A stretch of DNA of 64,000 nucleotides from positions 176,334-240,333 of the forward strand of contig NZ_JAPVBL010000007.1 of the NCBI RefSeq assembly GCF_026967935.1, read 5' to 3'. This document shows positions 16,224-25,914 of the stretch, piece after piece. Position numbers and translations under genes: made by a program. The stretch's first letter is position 1; each line of letters begins with the position of its first letter. This DNA is from Modestobacter sp. VKM Ac-2982. Lineage in GTDB: Bacteria; Actinomycetota; Actinomycetes; Mycobacteriales; Geodermatophilaceae. The notes under the pieces were generated by a model. It saw nothing but the letters and a program-made list of their open reading frames with translations. It was not told the DNA's origin and searched no databases.

Positions 16224-17455
16224 ACTCCGTCGCGCCGGGACAGCGCTGGGACGTGGTCGTCGCCGGCGCCGGACCGGCCGGACTGTCGGTCGCTGCCGCG
16301 TGCGCCGCGCGGGGCCTGAGCGTGGTGGTGGTCGCCCCGCACCTGCGGCCCTGGCACCAGACCTACGGCATGTGGGCCGACGAGCTCGATGCCGTGTCCA
16401 CGGATCTGCTCGGCGACACGGCCCGGACGGAGGGGACTCCGCCGCTGGGTCGGCGGTACCCGGTGACCGTGGTGCGCACCACCGCCATGACCCAGGACGT
16501 CGGTCGCGCCTACGCCCGGCTCCACAACGACGTCGTGCACGGTCTCCTGCTCGGTCGGCTGCGCGCCAGTGGCGGTGCGACCCGCACGGGGTCGGTCGCC
16601 GCCGTCCACCAGGACCCGGTCGGTCAGGTCGTGACGCTCACCGACGGCACCACCCTCACCGGCGACATCGTCGTCGACGCCCGCGGCGGCGGTCCCGGCA
16701 GCGCCCACCAGCGGGCCTGGGGGGAGCGGGTCACCGGTGACCTCGGTGGCCTGGTCCCGGACGGGGGTGCACTGCTCATGGACTGGGCTGTGCTGCGCGA
16801 GGACGGCGTCGCGCAGCCGCCCGCCTTCCTGTACGGGATGGGGCTGGACGACGGCACGACCCTGCTGGAGGCCACCTCCCTGGCTGCCCGCCCGCCGGTG
16901 GCGCTGCCCCACCTGCGTGACCGCCTGCACCGCCTCATCGACCACGCCGGTCTGCGCATCGCCGACCGCCCGGAACGGGTGGCCATTCCCCTGGACGCCG
17001 CCGTCCGACGATCCGTCGGCGTGCCCGTCGGGGCCGCGGCCGGGCTGGTCCACCCGGCGACCGGGTACAGCGTCGCCGCGTCACTGCGGGCCGGCAGCAC
17101 GATCGCCGATGCCGTGCTGGCCGGGGCCGATGCAGCTGCGGTGCGGTCGCTGGTCCGCAGTGCCCGGCAGCGCGCGACCCTCGGCCTGCTCGGTCTGGGG
17201 CGTGAGGTCCTGCTCGGACTGGACGAGGCCCAGACCGACGCCTTCTTCCAGTCCTTCTTCAGCCTGCCGGAGTCGGCGTGGGTCGCCTACCTCGACATCG
17301 GGTCCGCCCCGACGTCCATCGCGGCCACGATGCTGCGGGTCGCCCGAGCGCTCCCACCGCCGGCCCGTCGCGTCCTCCTCACCACCGCCGTCCGTACCGC
17401 TCTGCCCCGACTCCCGTCCCGGCGCACCACGCTCCCCGGACCCGTCAGGGGATGA
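16220..17455 (+). CDS. Lycopene cyclase (plant/CrtL-type), FAD-dependent
   Basis: 411 residues. A Rossmann FAD motif VVVAGAGPAGLSVAAA opens the protein, followed by PWHQTYGMWADEL, the conserved CrtL block. The C-terminal GLVHPATGYSVAASLR and FFSLPESAWVAYL also match lycopene beta-cyclases. The enzyme would close the ionone rings of lycopene at the membrane in carotenoid synthesis. I start it at GTG 16220 because the FAD motif begins a few residues later and the upstream 44 residues are low-complexity. No other carotenoid gene adjoins it. It overlaps the convergent SDR gene by 11 bp. Confidence 0.87.
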   Translation: MNSVAPGQRWDVVVAGAGPAGLSVAAACAARGLSVVVVAPHLRPWHQTYGMWADELDAVSTDLLGDTARTEGTPPLGRRYPVTVVRTTAMTQDVGRAYARLHNDVVHGLLLGRLRASGGATRTGSVAAVHQDPVGQVVTLTDGTTLTGDIVVDARGGGPGSAHQRAWGERVTGDLGGLVPDGGALLMDWAVLREDGVAQPPAFLYGMGLDDGTTLLEATSLAARPPVALPHLRDRLHRLIDHAGLRIADRPERVAIPLDAAVRRSVGVPVGAAAGLVHPATGYSVAASLRAGSTIADAVLAGADAAAVRSLVRSARQRATLGLLGLGREVLLGLDEAQTDAFFQSFFSLPESAWVAYLDIGSAPTSIAATMLRVARALPPPARRVLLTTAVRTALPRLPSRRTTLPGPVRG

Positions 17456-18524
17456 TGTGCGCCGCGCGGTACCGCTCCACGTAGCGGAAGAAGCTGTCGC
17501 GGGAGTCCCGGCTCTCGGTGAACCCGGCCTTGCGGCTCTTGTTCATGTCGGTCAGCACCTCGATCTCCCGGCCGAGGTCGCTGTCGGTGTGCCACCAGGA
17601 GGCGATCCGGCCGAGGTCGGGCTCGACCAGCTCGTGCTCCGCGGCGATCCCGGCCCAGACGTCCTCGCTGCCGGCCATGCTCTCGGTGAGCGGGCGGACC
17701 CGTCCCTCGTAGCCCTCCCATCCCACGCCGAAGTGGGCGGCGATCTGCGGCCACAGCCATCGCCAGCGGAAGACGTCGCCGTTGACGGTGTTGAAGGCCT
17801 GGTCGTGGCCCGCCTCGGTGGCGGCGGCCCAGATGATCTGGTCGGCCAGCAGGTCGGCGTCGGTCACGTCGGTCACGCTGTTCCACTGGGTGCTCGACCC
17901 GGGGAAGACGAACGGGCGCCCCGTCTGCTTGCAGATCGCGGCGTACGCGGACAGCGTCAGCACCATGTTCATGGCGTTGCCCACCGCGAAGCCGAACACC
18001 GTGTGCGACCGGTGGACGCTCCAGGTGAACCCGGCCCGGGCCGCGGCGGCGAAGAGCTCGTCCTCCTGCGCGTAGTAGAAGTTCGGCGCGTCCAGGCGGG
18101 GCTCGTCCTCGTGGAAGGGCGTGTCGGGCATCTCGCCCTGCGCGTAAGCCTCGAAGGGGCCGAGGTAGTGCTTCAGCCCGGTCATCAGCGCCGCGTGCCG
18201 CACCGAGCCGGCCGGCTCGAGCGCCTGCAGGACGTTGCGGACGGCCGCACCGTTGACCGCGATGTTCTCCGCCTCGGTGGCCTGCCGGGTCCAAGCGGTG
18301 ATGGCCACGAGCTCGGGGGAGAGGCCGGCCAGCGCGGTGGCCAGTCCTGCGGGGTCGGCCAGGTCCGCCTGCACGGGGTGCACGCCCGGGCCGGGGGCCC
18401 GCCCGCTGCGGGACAGCCCGTGGACCTCCCAGCCCTGGGCGGTGAGCCGCTCGGCCAGGTTCTGGCCGACGATCCCCGTGGCGCCCACGACCAGGGCCTG
18501 GCGAGGTCGGGTTGCTGCAGTCAC
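17445..18524 (-). CDS. PRISE-like NAD(P)-dependent SDR (progesterone 5-beta-reductase/iridoid synthase-like)
   Basis: 359 residues of the extended/atypical SDR class. The dinucleotide motif is VVGATGIVGQNLAERL. The catalytic Tyr/Lys region carries TGLKHYLGPFEAYAQGEMP and NFYYAQEDELF, the arrangement of the PRISE family, and SHTVFGFAVGNAMNMVL follows. These proteins reduce activated C=C bonds such as enones, or act as epimerase-like enzymes. The start is GTG 18524 behind GGGAG. Its role beside a carotenoid gene is not apparent; plant-derived terpenoids are one possible substrate class. Confidence 0.87.
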   Translation of the reverse strand: MTAATRPRQALVVGATGIVGQNLAERLTAQGWEVHGLSRSGRAPGPGVHPVQADLADPAGLATALAGLSPELVAITAWTRQATEAENIAVNGAAVRNVLQALEPAGSVRHAALMTGLKHYLGPFEAYAQGEMPDTPFHEDEPRLDAPNFYYAQEDELFAAAARAGFTWSVHRSHTVFGFAVGNAMNMVLTLSAYAAICKQTGRPFVFPGSSTQWNSVTDVTDADLLADQIIWAAATEAGHDQAFNTVNGDVFRWRWLWPQIAAHFGVGWEGYEGRVRPLTESMAGSEDVWAGIAAEHELVEPDLGRIASWWHTDSDLGREIEVLTDMNKSRKAGFTESRDSRDSFFRYVERYRAAHIIP

Positions 18525-18623
18525 GTGTCCGGTCTCCCTGTCGCTGGTGCACGGCGCCGCTGACGCGGCGAGGAGTCGCCGGCCGGGTGCACGTGTCCCG
18601 ACGAGCCTCGCACCCACCGGGGT

Positions 18624-18757
18624 CCAGCGTGCGGTGAGGTGGGCGACGACGAGGTCGTCGAGCAGCTCCCGCCGGTGCGCGCGGCTCCAGCGCCCGGATC
18701 CGGCCGTGGGCCTGCTCCGGCACCGCGACGTGGAGCTGCTCCTTGCCGCCGAGGTAC
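18624..18757 (-). pseudogene. Remnant of a second copy of the 22344 TetR gene, internally deleted
   Basis: The + strand sequence 18624-18683 matches the 3' end of the intact TetR gene (22345-22404) with about 4 differences in 60, and 18684-18757 matches 22752-22825 with about 6 in 74. Roughly 348 bp between these blocks are missing, and the two parts lie in different frames. On the minus strand it reads YLGGKEQLHVAV...RIRALE and then, shifted, the LLDDLVVAHLTA tail. There is no HTH. It is a relic, interesting as evidence of a past duplication. Confidence 0.8.
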
Positions 18758-18768
18758 CCGTCCCGCCG

Positions 18769-19108
18769 TCAGCTCTCGGCGGCGGTGCTGCACCCTCGCT
18801 CGCCGACCCGCTCGGCGATCGTCCGGCCCAGCTCCACCGTCGTCCCGCAGCCCTGCAGGTCGGGCGTGAGCGGTGCGCCGTCCGGGCCGGCGGCCAGCAC
18901 GTCCTCGATCGCGGCCACCACGGCGGCGCCGGCGTCGGCGTGCACGAGGCGGCCGAGCATCATCGCCGCGCACCAGATCCGGCCGATCGGGTTGGCGATG
19001 CCGCGGCCGGCGATGTCGGGTGCCGATCCGTGGACCGGCTCGAACAGGCTGGGGTGCGTGCGGTCGCGGTCGATGTTCGCGCTGGGCGCGATGCCGATCG
19101 TGCCGGTG
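18769..19108 (-). pseudogene. C-terminal fragment of an isopropylmalate/tartrate dehydrogenase-family gene
   Basis: About 112 codons on the minus strand ending TGA 18769-18771. The text includes [30 protein letters not shown] and [17 protein letters not shown], the signature C-terminal third of the LeuB/TtuC family, closest in flavour to tartrate dehydrogenase. The N-terminal two thirds, with the substrate and most cofactor residues, are absent upstream, so it cannot be functional. It abuts the TetR relic. Confidence 0.8.
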
Positions 19109-19190
19109 GAGCTCGTGACCGCGCTGGAGGAGCAGTCCGGCTACCGCGAGCTCTTCCGCGCCCTGGAGCGGCCGTCCTCCGCAGCCGCCG
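19109..19190. other. Unassigned segment between the dehydrogenase relic and the kinase gene
   Basis: On the + strand one frame reads [21 protein letters not shown], which looks like helical coding sequence but has no start, no stop near its boundary and no family I recognise. It may be a third relic. Confidence 0.3.
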
Positions 19191-20269
19191 TCACGGTCCC
19201 GGTGCGGGGAACAGCACGGTGACGAGCAGCCCGCCTGCCGGGGGAGCGGACAGCTGCAGGTCGGCGCCGTGCACCTCGGCCACCCGGGCGACGATCGCCA
19301 GGCCCAGGCCGCTGCCGGGAGCGGTGGTGTCCCGGCTGGAGACCCGGCCGGTGCCGCGGACGAACGGCTCGGTGAGGGTGCCGAGCAGCTCCGGGGGCAC
19401 GTGCGGCCCGGTGTTGGACACCCTCAGCTCCGCCCGGCCGTCCTCCGTGCTGCCCGTCGTGACGGACACGGTCCCGCCCGGGCCGGTGTTGTGCCGCACC
19501 CCGTTGAGCACCACGTTCGCCACCAGGTGCCGGACCAGCGGCTCGACGCCGTCCAGGTCACCCTCGCCCAGCTCGGTGTGCACGCTGACGCCCGCGCGGT
19601 CGGCCAGCGGGGCCAGGTCCCGGACGACGTCCCCGGTGACCTCGGCGAGGTCGACCGGGGTGCGCGGGGGCGTGCGGCCCTGGTCCAGCGCGGCCAGGGC
19701 GAGCAGCGCCTCGACGGTCTCGGTGCCCCGGCGGTTGGTCTCGTCCAGGCGGGCGAGCAGCCGGGGGACGTCCACGGCGGCCGGGTCGGCCAGCGCGACG
19801 TCGAGCATCGCGCGCTCCACGGCGTAGGGGGTGCGCAGTTCGTGCGACGCGTTGGCGGCGAACCGGCGCTGCTCGTCGAACGTGGTCTGCAACCGGTCGA
19901 GCATCGTGTCGAAGGTGTCCGCGAGCTCACGGAACTCGTCGTCCCGGCCGGTCAGCCGGACCCGGCGGTCCAGCGACCCGGCGGCGACGTGCCGGGCGAC
20001 GGCGTGGACCTGGTGCAGCGGGCGGAGCATCCAGCCGGCCAGCAGCCAGCCCCCGCCCGTCCCGACCACCAGGAGGACGGCCAGCACCTGCCAGACCCGC
20101 GGCCAGAGGGCGGCCAGCAGGTCGCCGCGGTCGGGCAGGAACGGGGCGCCGGGCGCGCTGAGGTTGCCCTCGGGCACGAACCGGAGGACGTACACCAGCA
20201 GGGCCACCAGGGCGGCGGAGGCGATGACCAGGAAGCCGGCGTAGCTGAGGGTCAGCCGCAGCCGGGCGC

Positions 20270-20273
<4 letters not shown>
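19191..20273 (-). CDS. Sensor histidine kinase of a two-component system
   Basis: 360 residues. Two membrane segments (about 9-31 and 61-82) flank a short extracytoplasmic loop, then comes a HAMP domain (MLRPLHQVHAVARHVAAGSL). The phospho-acceptor His is in FAANASHELRTPYA near 145, the N-box in NVVLNGVRHN, and the G-box in GSGLGLAIVARVAE. GTG 20273 overlaps the TGA of the regulator gene (GTGA). The short sensor loop is typical of kinases that sense the envelope through partner proteins. The neighbouring VanZ-VanY fusion suggests an envelope or glycopeptide-related stimulus. Confidence 0.93.
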
Positions 20274-20947
<674 letters not shown>

Positions 20948-21093
20948 GGGGCGAGGGTAGGAAGGCGGGGATGTCGGCGGCGTATCGGCGCGCGGTGCGC
21001 CGGGCCGGGACAGGACGACGGCGCTCGTGTGCCTCGGCGGCCAGCTGCCGGGCTGCGACGACGCTGGCCGGTTCGCGGGCGGGGACCACGCGC

Positions 21094-22170
21094 TCAGCCG
21101 GCGGTGGGGTCGGTGGCCGGCGCGGGGCACTGCTCACCGCGGTCGACGGCCAGCTTGAAGTGCCACATCTCGTTGCCGTAGGTCTGGCACAGGCCGTGGT
21201 CCGACCCGTGCTGGGAGAGCCAGCTCATGGCGTCCGTCGGTCCGACGTCGACCGCGTCGCCGGTGACGTGGGGGGACTCGTCGGGGCGGAGCACCCACTC
21301 CCGCGCGGCTCCGGGGCTGCCGTACTGCTGCACCGCGGCGTCGAACAGCGCCTGCTGGTAGGCAGCGCTGCGCCACCCGCTGGACACGTGGAAGCGGATC
21401 CCGTCGGCCGTCGCGTCCCGGGCCGCGTCCTGGACCGCCGTGCGCAGTGCGCTGTCGAGGTTGGTGAGGGCCGGGACGTCGGCGAACGCCGAGAGCTCCT
21501 CCCCGTCGACGACGTGACCGTTCTCGGCGGTCATGACGTCCCCCCGCGACACACCCGGCACCGGTGGTCCGGCGGCACCGGCCGGCGCACCTGCGGACGA
21601 GCACCCGGCCGTCGCGGCGAGGAGCAGGGGCGCGGCGAGCAGTGCGGCGACCAGCCCCCGCGCGGGGCGGTGGGCGACGGCCCGCCGGAAACGACGCGCG
21701 GCGGCCAGGAACACGGTGGTGATCCCGACGCCCACGACCGTGCCGGTGGTGTTGGCGGCCACGTCGGCGAGGTCGGGCACCCGGCCGGGCAGCGCGGTCT
21801 GCGCCAGCTCGACCACCACCGACGTCGCCGCGCCGAGGGCCACGGGCAGCACCGGACCGCGGCGCCGCAGTGCCAGTGCGGCCAGCGCACCCACCGGCAC
21901 GAAGAGCAGACCGTTCGCCACCGCCTCGACCTCGGCCCGGTGCACGCTGCGCGGCCAGGGCGCGGCGAGCGCCTCGACCCCGGCCATCACCGTGCGGCGG
22001 GCATCGGCGACGAACCCGGCCGGACCGAGCGTGATCCAGCCGACCGCGAACAGCACGGCGACCGCGGCCACCAGGAGCAGCCCCGATCGCCGGGACCGCG
22101 GGGAGCCAGGAGCGGGGGCAGCGGGTGTCCCGCTCGCCCGCACGGCGGACGGGTGGTGGGTGGGCGTCAT
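21094..22170 (-). CDS. VanZ-VanY fusion: membrane domain plus D,D-carboxypeptidase (M15B)
   Basis: 358 residues. The N-terminal half (about 30-160) has four hydrophobic segments with NGLLFVPVGALAALAL and DLADVAANTTGTVVGV, the pattern of VanZ-like proteins. A second export-like stretch with LAATAGCSS (about 184-192) leads to an M15B peptidase domain: FHVSSGWRSAAYQQALF, SPHVTGDAVDVG (zinc His 301, Asp 308) and EMWHFKL (Glu 334, His 337). VanY enzymes remove the terminal D-Ala of peptidoglycan precursors, and VanZ confers teicoplanin tolerance by an unclear route. GGAGGAG precedes the ATG. Separate vanY and vanZ genes are usual, so the fusion is notable. Confidence 0.88.
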   Translation of the reverse strand: MTPTHHPSAVRASGTPAAPAPGSPRSRRSGLLLVAAVAVLFAVGWITLGPAGFVADARRTVMAGVEALAAPWPRSVHRAEVEAVANGLLFVPVGALAALALRRRGPVLPVALGAATSVVVELAQTALPGRVPDLADVAANTTGTVVGVGITTVFLAAARRFRRAVAHRPARGLVAALLAAPLLLAATAGCSSAGAPAGAAGPPVPGVSRGDVMTAENGHVVDGEELSAFADVPALTNLDSALRTAVQDAARDATADGIRFHVSSGWRSAAYQQALFDAAVQQYGSPGAAREWVLRPDESPHVTGDAVDVGPTDAMSWLSQHGSDHGLCQTYGNEMWHFKLAVDRGEQCPAPATDPTAG

Positions 22171-22343
22171 CGTGGAACTCCTCCCCGCCTCGGCGGAGCC
22201 GGTGCGGCATCGGGAACTGCTGGACCGATGCCAGTGCACGGGAGCGGGAGTTGCCCCACCGTCTCCGCCTGCGCATACGTCCACGACATCCCCGGGACGC
22301 GCCCGAGGTGCGCACGCGGACTCCCGTGGGCGCGGAGGAGGCG

Positions 22344-23024
22344 TCAGCGTGCGGTGAGGTGGGCGACGACGAGGTCGCCGAGCAGCTTCCGCTGGTGTGC
22401 GCGGGTCGCCGGGTCGAGCATGTCGCGGTCGAAGATGGCCCGGAACGTGTGCCGGTTGGCGGTCCGGAAGACGCAGAACGCGCTGATCACCTGGTGCACG
22501 TCGAGCGCGTCGACGTCGTCCCGGAACAGCTCGTCGTCCCGGCCGCGCCGCAGGATGGCGCCCAGCACGTCGACGGCCGGGTCGGCCAGGCCGGCCAGCG
22601 CGGGGGAGCCGGCCAGGTGCGCGGCCCGGTGGATGTTCTCGATGCTCACCAGCCGGATGAACTCCGGGTGCGCCTCGTGGTGGTCGAAGGTGAGCCCGGC
22701 CAGTTCGCGGATCGCCGCGACCGGCTCGAGGTGCTCGACGTCCACCTGCTGCTCCAGCGCCCGGATCCGACCGTAGGCCTGCTCCAGCACCGCGACGTAG
22801 AGCTGCTCCTTACCGCCGAAGTAGTAGTAGATCATCCGCTTGGTCGTGCTCAGCTTCTCGGCGATCTCGTTGACCCGGGCCCCGGCGTACCCACGGTCGG
22901 CGAACTCCGCGGTGGCGACGGCGAGGATCTCCGCCCGGGTCCGGTCGGCGTCCCGGGTGCGCTCGGCCGGGCGCGCCGCGGCGGCGTCGGTGCACGGCTC
23001 GCTCTCCGGTCGGCGCGCGGTCAC
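22344..23024 (-). CDS. TetR/AcrR regulator of the dehydroshikimate dehydratase gene
   Basis: 226 residues. The HTH is TRAEILAVATAEFADRGYAG, ARVNEIAEKLSTTKRMIYYY and FGGKEQLY. The C-terminal domain (TetR_C like) has HPEFIRLVSIENIHRAAHL, seen in regulators of shikimate/protocatechuate-type genes. AGGAGG precedes GTG 23024. It is divergent from the QuiC-type gene across 165 bp that hold a small palindrome, so it probably represses that gene; a shikimate-pathway intermediate is a likely effector (inference). A deleted copy of its 3' part lies at 18624. Confidence 0.92.
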   Translation of the reverse strand: MTARRPESEPCTDAAAARPAERTRDADRTRAEILAVATAEFADRGYAGARVNEIAEKLSTTKRMIYYYFGGKEQLYVAVLEQAYGRIRALEQQVDVEHLEPVAAIRELAGLTFDHHEAHPEFIRLVSIENIHRAAHLAGSPALAGLADPAVDVLGAILRRGRDDELFRDDVDALDVHQVISAFCVFRTANRHTFRAIFDRDMLDPATRAHQRKLLGDLVVAHLTAR

Positions 23025-23160
23025 GGGCTCCTCCTGCCTGGGCGGACGTGCTGCGGAGCCTATGCAACGGCCTGCGCGGAGCGGACCCGGCGACCGGGCC
23101 TCCGGCCCGGCGGGGGGACTGGCGCCCCGACGTCCGATGTGGTCGGGTGGTCGGTAACTC

Positions 23161-23175
23161 ACCACTTGGTACATA
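23161..23175 (+). promoter_or_regulatory. Small palindrome overlapping a -10-like box before the QuiC gene
   Basis: ACCACTTGGT has perfect ACCA/TGGT arms and runs into TACATA (23170-23175), 15 nt before the start codon. The position suits repression by the divergent TetR protein. The -35 is unclear. Confidence 0.4.
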
Positions 23176-23189
23176 AGAGGGCAGGAGCC

Positions 23190-25112
23190 ATGCCAGCAGC
23201 TCGTCCACCTCACCCCGCGAGCGCCCTGCACCCGCGCCGGGGGATCGCCACCGTCTGCCTGTCGGGGACCCTGGAGGACAAGCTCACCGCGGCCGCGGCC
23301 GCGGGCTTCGACGGCATCGAGGTCTTCGAGCCCGACCTGATCGCCTCGCCCTGGCCGCCGGCCGAGCTGGCCGCGCGCTGCGCCGACCTCGGTCTGTCGA
23401 TCGACCTGTACCAGCCGTTCCGGGACCTGGACTCCACCGATCCCGCGCGGTTCGCCGCCAACCTGCGGCGCGCCGAGCGGAAGTTCGACGTGATGGGCGC
23501 GCTGGGCGTGGACACCGTGCTGGTCTGCTCCTCGGTCGCACCCGACGCCGTCGCCGACGTCGACCTGCTCGCCGAGCAGCTGTCGACCGCCGCGGCCCGG
23601 GCCGAGCTGCGCGGCCTGCGGATCGCCTACGAGGCGCTCGCCTGGGGCCGGCACGTCTCGACCTGGGACGCCTCCTGGAACGCCGTCCGCCGGGCCGACG
23701 CCGCTGCGCTCGGGTTGTGCCTGGACAGCTTCCACGTGCTCTCCCGCGGCGGGGACCCGAGCGGCTTCACCGCGGTGCCGGGGGAGAAGGTCTTCTTCCT
23801 CCAGCTGGCCGACGCCCCCCAGCTGACCATGGACGTGCTCCAGTGGAGCCGGCACCACCGCCTGTTCCCCGGGCAGGGCGCGTTCGACCTGCCCGGGTTC
23901 CTCGGCGCCGTCCTCGCGACCGGGTACCGCGGGCCGTGGTCGCTGGAGGTCTTCAACGACGTGTACCGGCAGTCCGACCCGGCCCGCACCGCGGTCGACG
24001 CGATGCGCTCGCTGCAGTGGCTCGAGGAGGCGCTCGCGCTGGGCGATCCCGCCGCCGGCGTCCACCCGCCACCGGCCGCGCCGGCGCTGTCCGGCTGGTC
24101 GTTCACCGAGTTGGCCGTCGACGGGGTCTCCGGGCCGCAGGTCGGGGAGGTGCTGGCGGCCCTCGGGTTCACGCACAGCGGTCAGCACCGGTCCAAGCCG
24201 GTGCAGCTGTGGGAGCAGGGGGCGGCGCGGGTGCTGCTCAACGCCTCCGTCGTCCGGCCCGGTGCACTCGGGGAAGCCGAGGTCTCCGCCCTGGGCCTCG
24301 AGAGCAGCGACCCGGTGCGCTCGGCCGTCCGCGCCGAGGCGATGAGCGCCCCGGTGCTGCCCCGGACCCGCGGTGCAGCGGAGGCGGAGCTGTCCGCGGT
24401 CGCCGCTCCGGACGGGACGGAGGTCTTCTTCACCCGCACGGTGCCCGACGGGTGGCCGGCCGACTTCCTGCCCACCGGTGCCACCCCCGCCCCGGGCGCC
24501 GGCCTGACCGGGACCGATCACGTGGCGCTGACCCAGCCGTTCGACTCCTTCGACGAGGCCGGGCTGTTCTACCGGGCTGTGCTGGGCCTGGAGTCGCAGC
24601 AGGTGACCGAGCTGGCCGCCCCGTTCGGCCTGGTGCGCACCCGGGCGGTGACCGGGCCCGACCGGGCGGTGCGACTGACGCTGTCAGCCTCGTCGCTGCG
24701 CCGCGGTGGCTGGGCTCCGCGGGTCCCCGAGCCCCAGTACATCGCCTTCGCCACCGACGACGTCGTGGAGACGGCGCAGCGGCTGCGGGCCGCCGGCGCC
24801 CCGTTGCTCCGGCTGCCGGAGAACTACGCCGATGACCTCGAGGCCCGCTTCGACCTCCCCGCCGACCTTCTGGCGTCCGTCCGGCAGCACGGTCTCATGT
24901 ACGAGGAGGACGCGCACGGCGCCTGCCTGCACCTGGCGACCGAGGTGCTCGGCGACCGGCTCTTCGTCGTGGTGGTGCAGCGGCTGGGGGGCTACGACGG
25001 GTACGGGAACGCCGATGCGCCGGTCCGGATGGCAGCCCATCGCCGTCAGCGGCGGTCGCCCACGGTGACGCCGGCCCGGCGCGCCGGAGCAGAGAGGACG
25101 GATGTGCCGTGA
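23190..25112 (+). CDS. 3-Dehydroshikimate dehydratase (QuiC/QsuB type) fused to a degenerate HPPD-like domain
   Basis: 640 residues. The N-terminal TIM barrel (about 15-285) carries the metal ligands of the dehydratase: YEALAWG (Glu 148), LCLDSFHVL (Asp 179), FFLQLADA (Gln 205) and SLEVFND (Glu 253). It converts 3-dehydroshikimate to protocatechuate. The C-terminal half (about 300-625) has the vicinal-oxygen-chelate fold of 4-hydroxyphenylpyruvate dioxygenase. Only the first ligand (GTDHVAL, His 444) is kept: the second reads QYIAF (Tyr 517) and the third FVVVVQR (Val 594), so that domain should be inactive. AGGAG precedes the ATG. An upstream in-frame extension is spurious. Confidence 0.92.
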   Translation: MPAARPPHPASALHPRRGIATVCLSGTLEDKLTAAAAAGFDGIEVFEPDLIASPWPPAELAARCADLGLSIDLYQPFRDLDSTDPARFAANLRRAERKFDVMGALGVDTVLVCSSVAPDAVADVDLLAEQLSTAAARAELRGLRIAYEALAWGRHVSTWDASWNAVRRADAAALGLCLDSFHVLSRGGDPSGFTAVPGEKVFFLQLADAPQLTMDVLQWSRHHRLFPGQGAFDLPGFLGAVLATGYRGPWSLEVFNDVYRQSDPARTAVDAMRSLQWLEEALALGDPAAGVHPPPAAPALSGWSFTELAVDGVSGPQVGEVLAALGFTHSGQHRSKPVQLWEQGAARVLLNASVVRPGALGEAEVSALGLESSDPVRSAVRAEAMSAPVLPRTRGAAEAELSAVAAPDGTEVFFTRTVPDGWPADFLPTGATPAPGAGLTGTDHVALTQPFDSFDEAGLFYRAVLGLESQQVTELAAPFGLVRTRAVTGPDRAVRLTLSASSLRRGGWAPRVPEPQYIAFATDDVVETAQRLRAAGAPLLRLPENYADDLEARFDLPADLLASVRQHGLMYEEDAHGACLHLATEVLGDRLFVVVVQRLGGYDGYGNADAPVRMAAHRRQRRSPTVTPARRAGAERTDVP

Positions 25113-25903
25113 ACCGGTTGGCCGTGCACCAGTCGGTGGTGCACCCCCGCGACCCCGCCGAGCTCGCCGAGCTGCTGGCCGGCAGCGGCTGGGACTCGAT
25201 CGGCCTGCACGTCGGGGCCGTGGCCGAGGTGGAGCCCTGGTGGTCCGGCGGGGCCGGGGAGCGGAACCTGCTCCGACTCGTCGACGAGCTCCTCGAGACC
25301 CGGGTGACGGTGCTCGACGTCGGCCGCGTCCAGCTCGGCGGCACCCTGCCCGACGACCACGTGCACGCCGCGCACGGCCGGGTGCTGGACCTGGGGGCCC
25401 GGTTCGGCGCCCGGTACGTGACCGCCCGGTTCAGCGCGGACGACGCGGCCGGACGACGCGTCGCCGAGCGGGTCGAGGTCTTCGGTCGGCTGGTCGAGCA
25501 GGCCCGCCCGTACCGGCTGCTGCCGCTGCTCGCACCGCTGCCGGTCGACCGTCCGGACCTGCTCGCCGACGCGGCGGCCGTCGTCGGGCCGAGTGGTGGT
25601 GGGGTCGTCCTGGACGTGCCGGTGGGCAGCTGCGCGCCCGGCGAGGTCGAGGCGGCCGTGGACGTGCTCGGGGAGACCCTGGGCTACGTCCGGGTCAGCG
25701 CGCGCCAGGTCGAGCGGGCCGGTGAGACCGTGGCCGGGCTGCTCGCCACGCTGCCGCCGCACGTGCCGGTCGCGCTCGGGGGCGACGACTCCGTCGGCCT
25801 GCTCACCGACGACCCCGTCGCCCGGCTGCGCCACCTGCACGGCCTGGTCGACCAGATGCTCGAGCACCCCCGGGCCCGCGCCCGCCGGCTCGGGGCGGGC
25901 TGA
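25109..25903 (+). CDS. Xylose-isomerase-like TIM-barrel protein
   Basis: 264 residues, translationally coupled to the QuiC gene by a GTGA overlap. The strand/helix rhythm (DSIGLHVGAV, VTVLDVGRVQLGG, GARYVTARFSADD, GGGVVLDVPVG) resembles sugar phosphate isomerase/epimerase proteins. The usual acidic metal ligands are hard to place: candidates are Asp in LDVGR and LDVPV, but a Glu pair is not evident. It may therefore be a non-catalytic or altered partner. The context points to shikimate/quinate catabolism. Confidence 0.7.
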   Translation: MNRLAVHQSVVHPRDPAELAELLAGSGWDSIGLHVGAVAEVEPWWSGGAGERNLLRLVDELLETRVTVLDVGRVQLGGTLPDDHVHAAHGRVLDLGARFGARYVTARFSADDAAGRRVAERVEVFGRLVEQARPYRLLPLLAPLPVDRPDLLADAAAVVGPSGGGVVLDVPVGSCAPGEVEAAVDVLGETLGYVRVSARQVERAGETVAGLLATLPPHVPVALGGDDSVGLLTDDPVARLRHLHGLVDQMLEHPRARARRLGAG

Positions 25904-25914
25904 CCCCTGTCAGC
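25899..25914. terminator. Bidirectional stem-loop on the two stop codons
   Basis: GCTGAC and GTCAGC are perfect 6-bp arms around CCCT. They contain the stop codons of the convergent TIM-barrel and aroQ genes. Short, so moderate confidence as a terminator. Confidence 0.5.

Noticed and set aside
19109..19190. Possible regulator fragment ([17 protein letters not shown])
   Set aside because: Too short, without start or stop context or recognised family, so left unassigned.
22125..23189. 355-codon in-frame extension of the QuiC gene
   Set aside because: It crosses the divergent TetR gene and the intergenic region and has no similarity to the family; ATG 23190 has a good ribosome site.
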